A stretch of 64,000 nucleotides of DNA from Branchinecta lynchi (GCA_023053575.1 JAKZAP010000013.1:2614001-2678000); one strand, 5' to 3'; counted from the first letter of the stretch, positions 32,131-44,199 are shown. Notes: a model not told the origin generated them from the sequence alone. Translations and numbers: made by a program.

Positions 32131-33506
32131 GAATGACAGGCAGAAAAAGAACAAAAACACACATCAAATCACCAGGGTTGACCACCCAAACAAAACCAGA
32201 TTTTTATTGTTTATTTTATTTAAAAAAAAAAAAATCATATTTGTGCAATAGTATGAGTTTCAGAAGATCCTTAAAAGTACCCAGCACTTCCTCACTCTGG
32301 AGGAAGTGTCTCTCACATGCTTCTTTGAACAGTTACTTAAATGTGAAGAGTGCAGTTTTGTGCTAAATGAAAGAATGACCTATTCAGTGTTTTCAAAGGC
32401 CCTTGACTACCTACTTTGGCTAACTGATAGTTAACTTTAGTGACAAAATGTGCATGAAAATGGCAAAGTTCAAAGTCAACAAACGTCCAAATAAGAATAC
32501 CTCTACTGTACTTAATGCTATTTTGGGATACTTCGTGATCATTATAGATGCTTAGAGCTACTTTAGGATATTTCGTGATCAATGTAGATACTTTGAGCTT
32601 CTATGGAATACTTCGAGATACGCTCAGATAATTAAAGCTACTTCGGGATACTAGAGATACTTTGGGATGTTTTGGGGATAATTTCCAGGATGTGCGCAGA
32701 TACTTTTGATGACCAACCCTGGGCCACAACGATTATGTGATCATTCGCCAGTGGGTAAATTTTTTATTCTTGCAGCAATCGTATGTCATAAGTTTAATAC
32801 TAATTCGTTTAATTCCATGTTATCTTTTTACAACAATAGTGGTGGATAGTCAAACATGGTCACACAGTCACAATAGTCACACATATGTTACAACTATTAA
32901 ATAAAGTACGGTAAAAAACATAACTAAAAAATATACCAATTTAAATTCGATATTCAGAAACGTTAAAATACTTTACAAATATGGAACAAAGGACTTGATA
33001 TAACGCTCCGTTGATTTTGCATGCGGTAACTGTCAGGTTTGAAGTCACAAGGGGTAAATGGACTGGTAAACATCCGAGGCCAAACGGTTTTTTTTTGTTT
33101 TACCAAATTTCATTAGGAGATCATGTCTCCTATCGGAGAGAGTTTGCAGACTCAAGGTCTTTAGGCCGTAATGATACTAGCAGATGCCACTGCTAAGCCG
33201 TTTGGATCCTTCCCTGCGCCCCCCCCCCTCCCCCTAGGGTCTGCATGACTAGTATTTGGGACCCCACCGAATTTTATGGACCTCTCATAGACAATCAAGA
33301 AAAGGGCAAGCAGGGGTTATTATGAGTAGTCAAAAGCATGGTAGCGTGAATTTCCAGGAGGCGATTCCAAGTCCCCAGAGAAGACCACGCCCTTAATGCA
33401 GGACAAGGATGAAAATATTCCAGTTTGATTAAAGACGGGGCTATGAGGAGTGAGGTCAATCGAAAATGCCAACATAATTACAGTCGAGGGGATATAAATT
33501 GACATA
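32131..33506. other. Mostly unassigned; degenerate GATACTT repeats
   Basis: About 32495-32700 holds variants of GGGATACTTCGTGATCA and TAGATACTTTGAGCT with irregular spacing. No gene recognised in the remainder. A poly-C run lies at about 33222-33236. Confidence 0.4.
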
Positions 33507-34169
33507 AGTTGCGTTTTTGCAGATACCATGGTATCTGTTCCCGATGAAAAATTTGTAGCCTGCGTAGTGGTACGAAAACGTTGAATGTAATACTATGTAA
33601 TAGCAAAGAATACTATCATTTAATGTGCCTCAGACTGGTCCAATCTTATGTAGTAGTATCTAGTAGCATCCTGTCTATGCAGTAATATGGTAGGCTTGAA
33701 GTAGAAGCATGTAGTAGCATCGTTAGTACTGCATGCTACTTTTTCGTACTACTTCATAGTACTATTTGGAGATAAATTTTTCGTCGGGTTACCACGGTAA
33801 CTCGTCTGCTGGTCGTTTTTGCAGTTACCGTGGTATCTGATATACGGTTGCTCTGCAAAAAAGAAAATTGCCGAAACTGGACTTTTCGAAGTCATCCCGA
33901 AAGAAAAACAGATATTCAGTCACATCACTAAGTGCCAAACTTCTTTCCCACCAATTTGACAAAAATTGATGAAAGCGAGTTGACTTTTTCAGATACCACG
34001 ACCAGTTACCACGGTCGGACCGTGGTATCTGGATATCTGTTACCACGCTAACTGGCCAGATACCACGATAACTTCAAACACCTTTTGACCGTGGTATCAG
34101 ATACCGCGATAACTGCAAACGACTTGAGATCGTGGTATCAGATACCATGGTATCTGCAAAAACGCAACT
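33507..34169. mobile_element. Family A MITE, copy 3, carrying a nested element
   Basis: AGTTGCGTTTTTGCAGATAC at the left, TATCTGCAAAAACGCAACT at the right, flanked by ATA on both sides (33504-33506, 34170-34172). Removing 33540-33790 restores the order of copies 1 and 2. The rest matches copy 1 closely, including the ACCACGACCAGTTACCACGG part that copy 1 lacks. Confidence 0.9.
33540..33788. mobile_element. Family M MITE, copy 2, nested in family A
   Basis: CCCGATGAAAAATTTGTAGC to AAATTTTTCGTCGGG. It splits CTGTTACCACGG of family A after CTGTT; TT is present on both sides (33538-33539, 33789-33790), a 2-bp target duplication. The termini pair over about 15 bp with one mismatch. Confidence 0.92.
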
Positions 34170-34396
34170 ATAGTTTGGGTTGCAAGGCTTGCCTCAGGCC
34201 AGCCTTCGATTGACAACCAACACCTATTTTTTATTCCACGTGTAGCTACTTTTTCCTTCTCCCTCAAAATGGAGTGAGCCAACGCAATTGGCTACGTCTC
34301 GCCCTCCCAACCAGTAACGTTAACATCCACCATTAAAACATCGTTCCTTATTTAACGTCACTTACACCAACCTTACACTAGTCTATATTCACACAG

Positions 34397-34620
34397 GACG
34401 GACGAGGCACAGAAATCTCCTGGTGCCAGTTAAATGGCGCACTAACCGGTATTCGAATTCATTTGTACCATAATTCACTGAGAAAATTAGCACAAAACAA
34501 GTGAATTCCAAGTGATTTATTTTCCTTTATGTAATAATTGTATATATTGATCTACGTATTTAGTGTCATGTCGATGCTACGAGTTAGATCAATAAAAAAT
34601 ATCTATCTATCCAAACTTAA
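34397..34620 (+). pseudogene. LINE 3' remnant, same family as 24.6-25.6 kb
   Basis: The plus frame reads GRTRHRNLLVPVKWRTNRYS, NSFVP, a stop, then FTEKI. The 3' UTR CATGTCGATGCTACGAGTTA then GATCAATAAAAAATATCTAT ends in a (TATC)n-like tail. Without the coding body it is a 5'-truncated, inactive copy. Confidence 0.75.
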
Positions 34621-35280
34621 TTAAATTGAATAACAAATTTCTGATAACTATTTCTCTCGATTTCATCTTTATTTCCCGTTGTAGTTTAAAAACCCATATT
34701 ACTTTACACTTCAATTATAGCAACAAAGGTAGAATTTTCAACAGAGGACACCTCTTAAGTAAACTAGATCTCCCGGCCAACTATAGCATTGTTTGATCAA
34801 TAACTCCTATTGGGTTCGTGGGTTCGATAGTACGAAGCCAGGAATTGTTCTGCGAAACACTCTCAGTTTTGTCAAACTGCTTGGGGAATGAATGAACATT
34901 TATTGCCTTTTGTTAAATATAAATACTCGAGTAAACTAACAACAGAAAAAAAGACAAGAAAAGAAGAGAAATAACTCAGATGAAAATAAAAAATTACGCT
35001 TCAAACAAACGGACAAGACCGTGGGGCGGAGAGAACGCTTAAACCAACAGCTTCCTATGCAGCTCGCCGTGGCGAGAGGTCAACCACTATCGATTTTGGT
35101 ATACACCAGGTGTCCGGTATATGAACTTCTAACCAAAGAGATACCATCACAAGCAGAAACCAATGAGGAGAAACGTTCAATTGTGTTCAGAAGAAAAACG
35201 AATGATCAAGGATCATTTGGTCCGATACCTTTTGCAGCTCTTTCCTTGCGTTGAGGCAATCTTGTATCAGCGGTAGACAG
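34621..35280. other. No recognisable gene
   Basis: The 77-codon plus frame at 35021-35254 has no recognised domain. Otherwise unassigned. Confidence 0.4.
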
Positions 35281-35480
35281 GCCCGTATCCAGGAATTTAT
35301 TTCGGGGGGGGGGGGGTGCGTTTCGGGGGGGGGGGGATGATTTTGCCTGCTGGTCGCACAAAAAAAGCACAAAAAACACATAGATCAGAGGGAAAAGCCT
35401 ATAAAAATCGTTATTTGTGTATGTTTCGGGGGGGGGGGGGGGGTCAACCCCCTACCCCCCCCCCCCCCCTGGATACGGCC
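35281..35480. mobile_element. Family L element, full copy
   Basis: GCCCGTATCCAGGAATTTAT at the left and CCCTGGATACGGCC at the right, about 13-bp inverted ends. Inside are a G run, GCCTGCTGGTCGCACAAAAA, CATAGATCAGAGGGAAAAGC, TATGTTTCGG, a second G run, GGTCAACCCCCTACC and a C run. The G and C runs can pair or form quadruplexes. Confidence 0.85.
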
Positions 35481-36170
35481 TTGGCGGTAGAGCATCCTTG
35501 ATAACAATCATCACAGCACTATTCAGTAGCAAAGCCGTCAATCCTGCGCAAGGTAATAAAGGAGCAGGCGTAAACTAGTAGCAGACATTTGTTCCCAACG
35601 GCTAATTAGACTGCTTAGTATTCATTTGCGAAAGAGCGATGATACTGAATGTCATCTGATTCAAGAAAACTGCTCAACAACTTATAAGACGGTCAAAGTG
35701 GCTGTCTTTATCAGCTGCCAAGCTAAATACGGACCACGTTCCAAGCAAGCAACTGAGTATTGATGAGTGAGAGAGATTGGATTTCTTTTTTCTTTTTTTC
35801 CTTTTATAGGTAAGTAGTTATGTGGACTTTCGCGCGAACGCAAACCCTCATAGGTTTTTTCTCCAGCGCGAAAGTGTTGTTTTTTATTTATTTTGTGAAT
35901 GTTGAAAAATAATAAACTTGAACTTGAACTTGAAGCAATTTTAGTCAATAGCCAAATAATAATTGTCCACCCCTTAAGTCAATTGAAAGTCTTTGGCGCC
36001 GAGAAAGAAATAGCAGGCGCGGAATCAGGGTGCCATGGATGGTGAATTGTCACCATTTTTTTATTTTCTTCTGTTTCTAACACCAAATTACTAGATTTTG
36101 GCGATGTTCAAATCTTCCTTGAGCCCAATCAAATAGATTGCAGGTTTTTGTCCTTCCCCGAAGTTTACCG
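35481..36170. other. Mostly unassigned; possible LINE tail
   Basis: AATGTTGAAAAATAATAAAC followed by (TTGAAC)n at 35898-35935 looks like a LINE 3' end on the plus strand. At 36027-36060 CAGGGTGCCA with GGTGAATTGTCACC resembles one end of family H, without a partner. Confidence 0.4.
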
Positions 36171-36177
36171 TGGAGAT

Positions 36178-36280
36178 TGACAGCCTGACGAGGACCATCG
36201 CCAAGAAGGGCCAAAATATCGCTGCCAAAGCATCGTAGCTGACATATCCGTTTTATGCATTATTTGAATATATGATTTTC
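36178..36280 (+). repeat. Family I, right arm only
   Basis: GACAGCCTGACGAGGACC, GCCAAGAAGGGCCAAAATAT, AAAGCATCGTAGCTGACATA and TCCGTTTTATGCATTATTTG. The left arm is absent. Confidence 0.7.
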
Positions 36281-38617
36281 AAATCACCAAATTTCCCAAA
36301 ACACACAAATTTCCAAAAATCACCGAATTTCAAAAATAAAGTTTGTGACAGGTTGTTTCTGGTAGGCTCACTTCCTGAAAGTATGCACTAATCTTTCCCA
36401 GGAAAGCGAAGCTTCATCTTGGGTTTCTCTTTTCAGTTTCTCGGTAGCTTGAAGAGCGAATAAATATATAATACAAAACTTGTGCCGTTTTAAAGGTGAG
36501 GAAACAAAGTAATCGAACTTGATTTAGAATCTTTCGTATAGTTTTATATTGTTTAGTATGACTGTAACGTGAATACTTGAGTATCCTTATCCTATTTGTT
36601 TTCTTTGTATTTTAATCGATGCACTTAAGCTCTGTTGGGACAGTACCAAAAGCTTCCTTCTTTGGTGGTAGGTTGGTGCTATTCTCTTCCTCTTTCCCTT
36701 ATATTTAATAATAGGCATATCTAAAAAATAAATGCACTGAACAAAAAAATATTGTTTTATATATTTTCTATAATCGAAATTTGTGTGTTCGATGTTAACA
36801 GGTAGAGGCTTCATCTGATGTAAGTTTGGACTTCTTATAATAAACTATACACATAAGCCCAAAAATGAGGCGTTAATAAGTTCAACATCGTTCACGCGGA
36901 GAAAAGAATTCAAACTTTGAAAGTAAATTATTTTTAACCGGACCTGGGTGGACGCCCACTGACTTAAAGCTGCTGGGAGGGTGATACGACTTTGTATCGC
37001 CCTCTGAGGTAGGGTGTAAACTGTTTTTGGCACATATGGTATAATAAGCATTGGCTGCGTTTACTAGTTCTGTGACCATACACTGGATATCACTTGGGAC
37101 GATAAGTTTAAGTTCAGACAGAGCATATTTTGGCTGAATCATGAAATATAAACTTAAGGCATCGACTTTTGGACGGGACCCCTTCCGAGGGGGTAATCTT
37201 GCATCTTGTAATTAGAAGTAAATGTAGAAATTATAATGTATACAAAATGTGCTTCGTACTTGTATATTTAATTACTACGTCAAAGTACGTTATTTAAATA
37301 CAAAAATAGAATTAAAGTTTAATTTTTGTTAAATTGCAAGAAAGCAGCCAACCGAACCGAACTCCATCCATGGGAAGTTTCTCAAATTAAAAACTCCTCT
37401 TCTCTGTGTAATAAACCACTCTTGAAACGCAGTCTTGAAATATGAAAGATATAACACCAGAAATTTGGAGGTCAATGACCAAGTTTAGTTAAAAAAAATG
37501 TAAGAACCATCATGCAAATAGATAGATGAAGTAGTTGTTAAGTGTTATTCCCCTACAAGGTATGCTTCAGGAGGGATTTGATCCCTCCTGGACCTCCAGT
37601 ACTTACAATTTTGTAGTGTATATGTGTAGTAGCTAACCCTGCTTACAGCCTACTCTGTCCGAAAGTGATTGAGTTTACGAGGTCTGGGAACTACTAATGC
37701 GGAGTCCCTTGAAACGGATTTGACTCAAGCTTATTGGATTATTGGATTGTTCTTTTATATTTCAGTTTACATTGTTCACTTATTCATTTATTTTTTGTAT
37801 TTTTTCCATACTCTGTCTTTTTTGCCTCGGCCAGTTGATGGGTTATAAATAAATAATAATAATAATAAAAATAATAATAAATGGAAACTGAGCGGAAACC
37901 AGTTAACCCTAGGCGCCCTGGATCTCTATATTCGGCCCAGATACAACTATTGCGGTACAACCTTCGAATAGAGAATCAAAAAGCCAAAATTCCGACTCAC
38001 CTGGTCCTCACATCTGCAGTACCGTCATGTATCCATATGGCTTAGAACAATTCCAACGACACCAGACGAAAACTGAAGCCGTGTCACCTCTCCTATCACC
38101 TGTACACAAAAAGGCCCAACACCTGCTCTCAGTTCCTGTTGTTACTTGTGCTGTGGGCGTCACTGTTCGGAGAGGATGCCTGCAAATTCGAAAAATAATT
38201 ATAAGGGCTGAATAACCCGTATACTATCCAAAAATTCAGTCCGCGCATCAAAACCAATCAGCTGAACAGAACCGGATGTAGCAAAAGGTTTTGTGGACTG
38301 ATTTATACAACAGGGTTGGCATAGAAATGAACAGGTTCTTTGGATCCACTGCAAAAAAAATATACTACCAGTTTGCAAAAATGCCTTTTCTCTCAGTTAT
38401 TTTAAACTGATCCCGAGTATTGTGTGCCGTTCGGTTAGACCTGCCGAGTGCTGACTATCATAAATTGACTACGGTGAATATACTGTAAGTACGACATGCC
38501 TAAACGAATATTAATTGTGAACTATATTCAAGCACCAGGCCGGGGTATGGACAAACAAAATTGTGGGCTGCGAAAATTCTCAAAGTGATCCTTTTGCAGA
38601 TTCACCGGATTCGCAGT
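36281..38617. other. No recognisable gene; LINE-type tail near 37.85 kb
   Basis: CAGTTGATGGGTTATAAATA followed by (AAT)n at 37833-37880 looks like a LINE 3' end. The overlapping minus frames at 36845-37142 and the plus frame at 38027-38215 have no recognised domain. Confidence 0.4.
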
Positions 38618-38618
38618 G

Positions 38619-38776
38619 CACTATAAAAAGTTTCTCCGAATAAGGATGCAGTATTTGCTACTGGGATTAGTCTTATCTCTATTGGGATAAAATTAATCCG
38701 AATTAGGGTTAATTTTATCTCAATAAAGATAACATTAATCCGAGTAGCAAATACTGCAAAAAAAAATTTTACAGTG
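38619..38776. mobile_element. Family B MITE, copy 4
   Basis: CACTATAAAAAGTTTCTCCG at the left, AAAAAATTTTACAGTG at the right. TG flanks both sides instead of TA. The inner arms (GCAGTATTTGCTACTGGGAT and its complement) are well kept. Confidence 0.85.
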
Positions 38777-40128
38777 TGCAGTGATAAAGAGAAAGGACGG
38801 AATGTTTCAAAGAGCTTGAGATACTTGAAAATCAAAAGAACCTGGAGGAGAAAATGTATACGAGATACATCATAATTATCGCGAGCTTCAAGAGCGCCAT
38901 CTGGGGGAGGAGGTGAAGGGGTAAAAAGTACTTCATCTATAGAGAATGACTAAAACAGAGTCTAATGAGGGATCCTCAACTTATTGTCATTTGTTTATTT
39001 ATTTAATTTAGTCAATAAAGGAGTAAGCTATACGGCTTGTCGCATATTTGACAATTTTCCAATGAAGGGAAGACACTATTACAAAAGGAAGAGTGATCAA
39101 TACTAACGATGCTAAGTCTTAAAGACTTGCAACATTTTTGTGTTAATAAGTATTTCTTTAATGAAATGTAAGCGATGCCCCAAAAAACCGTGGGCCACAA
39201 AAGGACTGACGTCACCTGTTTGAATTTCCGAGTCTTCCGCATTTCCTCGTCCGTCCTTTTCGTGCCTTTCTCTCTGCCGTATTTTTGTAAATATTTATTT
39301 TGCAGAATTAGTGAATAAATGAACCTTAAACGCAAGAGATCACCGCAAGGAAACTCACGCAAGTGGACGTGTGTCTACTACGTATTATTTTGTTCTTTGA
39401 CTAGGTGTCCTTTTGCTTAAACCTCTCCTGCATCGACTAATTTTTTCGCTTTGTTTACCATTATTTTGTATTAACTAGCCTTTAACATTTCGATGGCGGA
39501 ACACAATAAAAGAAAATATAAAGACTAAGAACAACAGCGTAAATTAAGTCGCCAAAAGGAACAACAAATTAAGTTGTCCAGTCTGATTTGATTTACTGAA
39601 TTCAGCTAGCTACTGCATACATCTTTGTCTTTTTGCATACAGCAAGCCTATCATTAGCGAAGAAAATAACCTTTTGAAAGCATCAGGTATGATAATAACC
39701 AAATGGTAATGGCGATTGACTGGTCTGTGACATACAATTTAGCTTGTAAAACCAGGCAGATTGAATTACAAAAGTTACTGGGACTGTAATATAAACGCTT
39801 GACTGGAAAAAAATCGTAAAAGAAATGGAAAAACCAATTATTTACTTCACTTGAAGAGAATATTCTCCCGGGCTCGCTCATTTCGTTTTGAAATGTGGCT
39901 TCGAGAAGCTGAGCGGGAACAAGGTTACGAGGAGACTTTAGCTTAAAGTCCGTATCAAAACCTAGACATACTAGTTTTTAAATGGACAGTCAAAATAGTA
40001 AAACAGATTTATCCAACTTTAATTTTTAACTGCTTTTAGCTCTTTCCTCAGTTTGTTTACTATACAACAGCAGCTACGCCTGGGTAACAGGGTCGCAAAC
40101 CCGACAGCTTGAGAGGCCAATCGATGGT
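38777..40128. other. No recognisable gene
   Basis: The 116-codon minus frame (39362-39012) resembles nothing I know. A CRE octamer at 39208 is isolated from any gene. Confidence 0.4.
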
Positions 40129-40180
40129 CCTACCTAACCCTCGATTGATGTTACGTAACATCAATCGAGGGTTGGGTAGG
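40129..40180. repeat. 52-bp near-perfect palindrome without spacer
   Basis: The left arm CCTACCTAACCCTCGATTGA plus TGTTAC is mirrored by GTAACATCAATCGAGGGTTG plus GGTAGG; I count one mismatch over 26 bp and no loop, with TTACGTAA at the centre. Flanks do not continue the symmetry. Confidence 0.9.
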
Positions 40181-40932
40181 GTAGGAAAGTACTTTCCTGT
40201 TACATATTTTATCGGCAGAAATATCGATATTTTATTCCAAGAATTTTTAGGTTTTCTTAACAAAAAAAATCAAAATACTCTACTGATACGCTAGGTTAGA
40301 GCTTCAAGCGAGCAGCGAAAGGTCATTACAGGAAAATTGTTTAGTGTTATCCTCTTTTAGACCCCCCCCCCCCTCCTGTTTTTCTTTTCTTTCTTTCTCG
40401 CTCCTTCTTTCCCTTATTCTCTATCTCCTTTTATTTAAAGTTGAAACCATAGGTTATTTTTTTCCTCTCCTCTTTTTTTCTTTATATAGAATGTTCAGTT
40501 AGCTGATTCTGTTTGATATTTAAATTAATATCGGATATTTCCCTGCCCTAGCCAAGCACTACATTTGTGCTTTCCTGGCAGGAATGTAAATTGTGTATTT
40601 TTTTGTTGTCTTTAAATATAGTCCAATGAAACTGAAACTGAAAGAAAAACTCCATTTCTAGAACAAAGAAAAATAAGGGAATATCAAGCCAACAATCACC
40701 ATCACACACATATTGGCAACTAATGGAGAAACCAAGGGAATAAAGTTGTTGGCCAAAGGTTTGTTTCTCAGTTGTCCTGGAAACGAACTTGTCATTTTGT
40801 ACTGAATGACTAACTTGATGAATAACCGATAATAAACAAATCATTTACATAAAGAAAGCTATAACGAAGGGGAAGTTGGTCAGAACAAGTAAGCCGGAGA
40901 GCTGGATAACCAATTGGAAAGAGACAATGGTG
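40181..40932. other. No recognisable gene; C- and T-rich stretch
   Basis: A C run at about 40363-40374 followed by CTTTCTTTC-rich sequence; CTTTAAATATAGTCCAATGA then AACTGAAACTGAAAG near 40608-40640 may be a LINE or SINE 3' end. Confidence 0.4.
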
Positions 40933-41101
40933 CACTGTAAAAATTTTCTTCTAGAAAGGATTAAAGTTAAATGCAGTATTTGCTACTGGGATTAATCTTA
41001 TCTCTACTGGGATAAGATTAATTCGAATTGGAAATAATCTCATCTCAGTATAGACATTATTTATCCCAGTAGTAAATACTGCAAGATTTTTTTTGTCAGT
41101 G
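40933..41101. mobile_element. Family B MITE, copy 5
   Basis: CACTGTAAAAATTTTCTTCT at the left, GATTTTTTTTGTCAGTG at the right; flanks TG and TA. CAGTATTTGCTACTGGGATT pairs with its complement at the right. Confidence 0.83.
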
Positions 41102-41104
41102 TAT

Positions 41105-41300
41105 AGAATGGCAATGTCTTTGGAATGGCACGAAATGGCAATTGCTTTGGAAAGGCTCGAAATGGCAATGGCTCTGGAATGGCAAGAAATGGCAATGGCG
41201 CGAAATGGCAATGGCCTTGGAATGGAAAAAAAATGGCAATAGCTTCACACGAAATGGCAATCGCTTTGGCATGGATCGAAATGGCTTTGGAATGGCTTTT
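41105..41300 (+). repeat. AAATGGCAATGG minisatellite
   Basis: Variants of CGAAATGGCAATGGCTTTGG follow each other about eight times with indels. Adjacent to family B copy 5. Confidence 0.85.
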
Positions 41301-42040
41301 GTGGTTGAAAAGGGCTGTTCCTACAGAGTCAAAAATTTCGCCTACAACCTTTTAGAAAAAAAACCTCGATGTACAGCAATGAAGCAACTAAGAAATAGCA
41401 AAAGAAGTCACTTACATTCAGTTTCTACACCAACGAAAAATAATCAACACCAAGTAACACAACTGACTTCATCATCATGCAAGTCATCCCTCCACGTTTT
41501 CACTCTTACATCTAAGTAGCGGTTTAGTACCTGGAAGTATAGACGGACTCCGTTCCGCTAGCGACTTCCGACGATTAAGCCCTCGGGTAGTAAAGCCCGC
41601 GCGATCCGCTCCCGGCAAGTGATACTGAAGTGAATGAAACTCCAGAGGCTGCTGAACAGCAGGTGCAGGAAGAACAGAAGGCGTGCGCAATGAGCCGTGA
41701 AGTCAGCCAGTGCAGTGGTTTGCCTACGACTCCACCCTTATGGATTTTGGGATGACAAAAGTAGCCGTTTGTCAGTGAGGTTGGCGCCGGGATATAGCGG
41801 GAAGCCAGCCAAAGGAAGGAACTTAAAAAAAAACTAATCGACATGGCTGACGTATCAGCAAAATTTGGTTCTGATGCAGACTAGAAGAAAAGACGGGTCA
41901 GACCTGCACTAGCAAATAGTCAAGTTTTATGACATTAGCTCCTGGAAGTTGCAGGGTCTGGCATTTTCATTTTAAGGTGGTGCTCGAATGCACCCGGTAC
42001 ATTCATAACTGTTGAGAATTCACCCCACCCTCAAGAAACA
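41301..42040. other. No recognisable gene; GC-richer patch at 41.52-41.85 kb
   Basis: The GC-rich patch carries open frames on both strands (for example ETPEAAEQQVQEEQKACA on plus) but no splice support or recognised domain. Confidence 0.35.
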
Positions 42041-42041
42041 A

Positions 42042-43064
42042 GACCAAAGGTTTCGATGGGATCCTAACATTTTAATATTTGCTCCCGACAATTCGGTCTT
42101 GTAGATATTCGGTCTTCAACAGACTTCTTAAACAGTCTTACTTTTAACATTTACAAACAGGTTAAGGCCAATGGTAATAATTGGAGAAGACCAAGTTCGT
42201 ATTTGACAGTGCAAACCGGATAAGCCGGCTGAATTTCGGATATATTCAGATATCCGTTTTGCGCTGTCAAATATTAAAATACGGATTCAGCACATGGTTT
42301 ACCCTATAGCCTACGTCATATCTCCTTCCTTCCTTACTTCTGCCCAACTTCCGGTTTCGGCCGGATTCCGGAAAAATACTTGTCTGGCAAAAAACTAAAG
42401 CTCATGAACGAATCCAGCATGTCTCCTAACCCCGGCCACATCCAACCTCTAATCAACTTCAGATTAAACTTTTACTTTTAACAAATTTTCCGGTTTCAGT
42501 CGGATTCTGATCTATACACCCGGAGAGAAGATGATTGTCATATGCAAATTCAGCATGTCTTCTTACCTGCAAATCGAACATCTTATCAAATTTAATTAAA
42601 ATTTTCCTTTTAACAAATTCTTCGATTTTGGCCGGATTCCGGCCGAACCAATTGTTCAGCGAGAAAATAACTTCCGTCTTCGGACTCAGCACGTCTCATT
42701 GCCCCTAAATCGACCCTTTTATCAACTTCATACTAAACTTTTACTTTTCACAAATTTCCGGTTTTCGCCGGATTCCGGGTGAACTATTTGTCCGGCGAAA
42801 AAATAAGTTTCACATACGAATTCAGCATGTCTCTTTACTCTTAAATCAACTATCTCAATAGCTTTCAAAAAATATTTATGTGCCCCTTAATTTGAAACCC
42901 CTCCTCACCCTCAAATATAGGGCTACAGAGCCCATCTTCGAACTTGACTTGTACTTGTAGTTTCATCGGAATATCTCAATCCTTCGAGAGTTATCGTGAG
43001 GACAGACGGACAACTTCTGCGATGTCATAGGTATCCCTCCACTTACGTTTTGGGATCCCCGCAA
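42042..43064 (-). repeat. Family J element, reverse copy
   Basis: Read on the minus strand it runs from GGGGATCCCAAAACGTAAGT to TGTTAGGATCCCATCGAAAC and CTTTGGTCTTG. At least four monomers show TTCGCCGGACAAATAGTTCA or CCGGAATCCGG variants. A short family I-like palindrome (TTTGACAGTGCAAACCGGAT and ATCCGTTTTGCGCTGTCAAA) sits at about 42204-42276. Confidence 0.82.
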
Positions 43065-43727
43065 GATATTCAAATCTGAGAAGATGTAGCCTCACATGGG
43101 AGTCAGTGATCAGCACTCAGATAGTAGGGCTCAGCGATCGGTCTGATAACTTCTGTTTTTAGAAGTCGCTGGCGGGAAATTCGATCATGTGTGATTAAGG
43201 AGGCATTTTTTGAACTATTTATGTTGCATAATGAGTAACGATGACAAATTTTCCTTTTCTGATTTTCTGGCTCAACATTTTGTTGGTCAAGTTTGTGATG
43301 GCGTGTGTTCTGTAATTTCCGACTCGAACTGTCTGGATTATCTTGCACTTATTTATACGAGAAGCAACCAAATTCAACTGTCAATTCACGCGTGTGGCTT
43401 TTTATGAAATAGTTCTCCTAATATCATTGTCATCGGCTTCTCGATGGGCGTTTGATCCTGTACAGGACTAAACATTTTGCCCCAAAATGTGCAGGGCAAT
43501 AGGAACGACTGGTGGAATCTCGGATAGGAAACAAATTATGTGAATGTGGGAGTTTAGTCACTGAAAACACACATCAGAGTAGAGGCAAAGAAGGAGCATA
43601 GTGGATGGCATGGCTGCTTTAAACCAGCTGGTGGCTGCACCGGGCTGCTCAATAGCGGGTTCTTTCGTAATTATAAAGAACCCTGCAGTGTTCATGCAGG
43701 TGGGAAGGTTTGTCCCCTTTTCTTTAA
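43065..43727. other. No recognisable gene
   Basis: The plus frame from 43601 starts MDGMAALNQLVAA and could end at donor CAGGTGGGA near 43699, but it otherwise runs into family A and has no recognised homology. Confidence 0.35.
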
Positions 43728-43730
43728 AGA

Positions 43731-44106
43731 GTTGCGTTTTTGCTGATACCATGGTATCTGATACCACGATCAAAAGGCGTTTTTGCAGTTATGGTAGTAT
43801 CTGGCCAGTTATCGTGGTATCAGATATTCAGATACTGCGGTCCGACCGTGGTAACTGGTCGTGGTATCTGAAAAGTCATCTTACTTTCATCAAATTTTGT
43901 CAGATTGGTGAGAAAGAAGTTTAGCACTTAGTTAATATAACTGGATATCTGTTTTTCTTTTGGGATGACTTAGAAAAGTGCAATTTCGGCAATAGTCTTT
44001 TTAGCAGAGCACCGTGCATCAGATACTGCGATAACTGCAAAAACGACTAATTGCAGATCCAGTTACCCTGGTAACAGATACCATGGTATCTGCAAAAACA
44101 CAACTA
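43731..44106. mobile_element. Family A MITE, copy 4 (opposite orientation)
   Basis: AGTTGCGTTTTTGCTGATAC at the left, TATCTGCAAAAACACAACT at the right; AAG lies on both sides, a 3-bp duplication. The asymmetric interior (GACCGTGGTAACTGGTCGTG, then the GATGACTT block) runs in reverse relative to the other three copies. Confidence 0.88.
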
Positions 44107-44199
44107 AGGTGAAACAGTTATTTTATACTTGCTTTGCTGAGATATGACCGTTTACTCAAATACGTAAATACATACATCGTAGATGGTCCTTCAGCCCAA

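Noticed and set aside
41142..41519. 125-codon plus frame
   Set aside because: It starts in the AAATGGCAATGG minisatellite and has no domain.
43601..43924. 107-codon plus frame starting MDGMAALNQLVAA
   Set aside because: Most of it is family A sequence. A first exon ending near 43699 is possible but unsupported.
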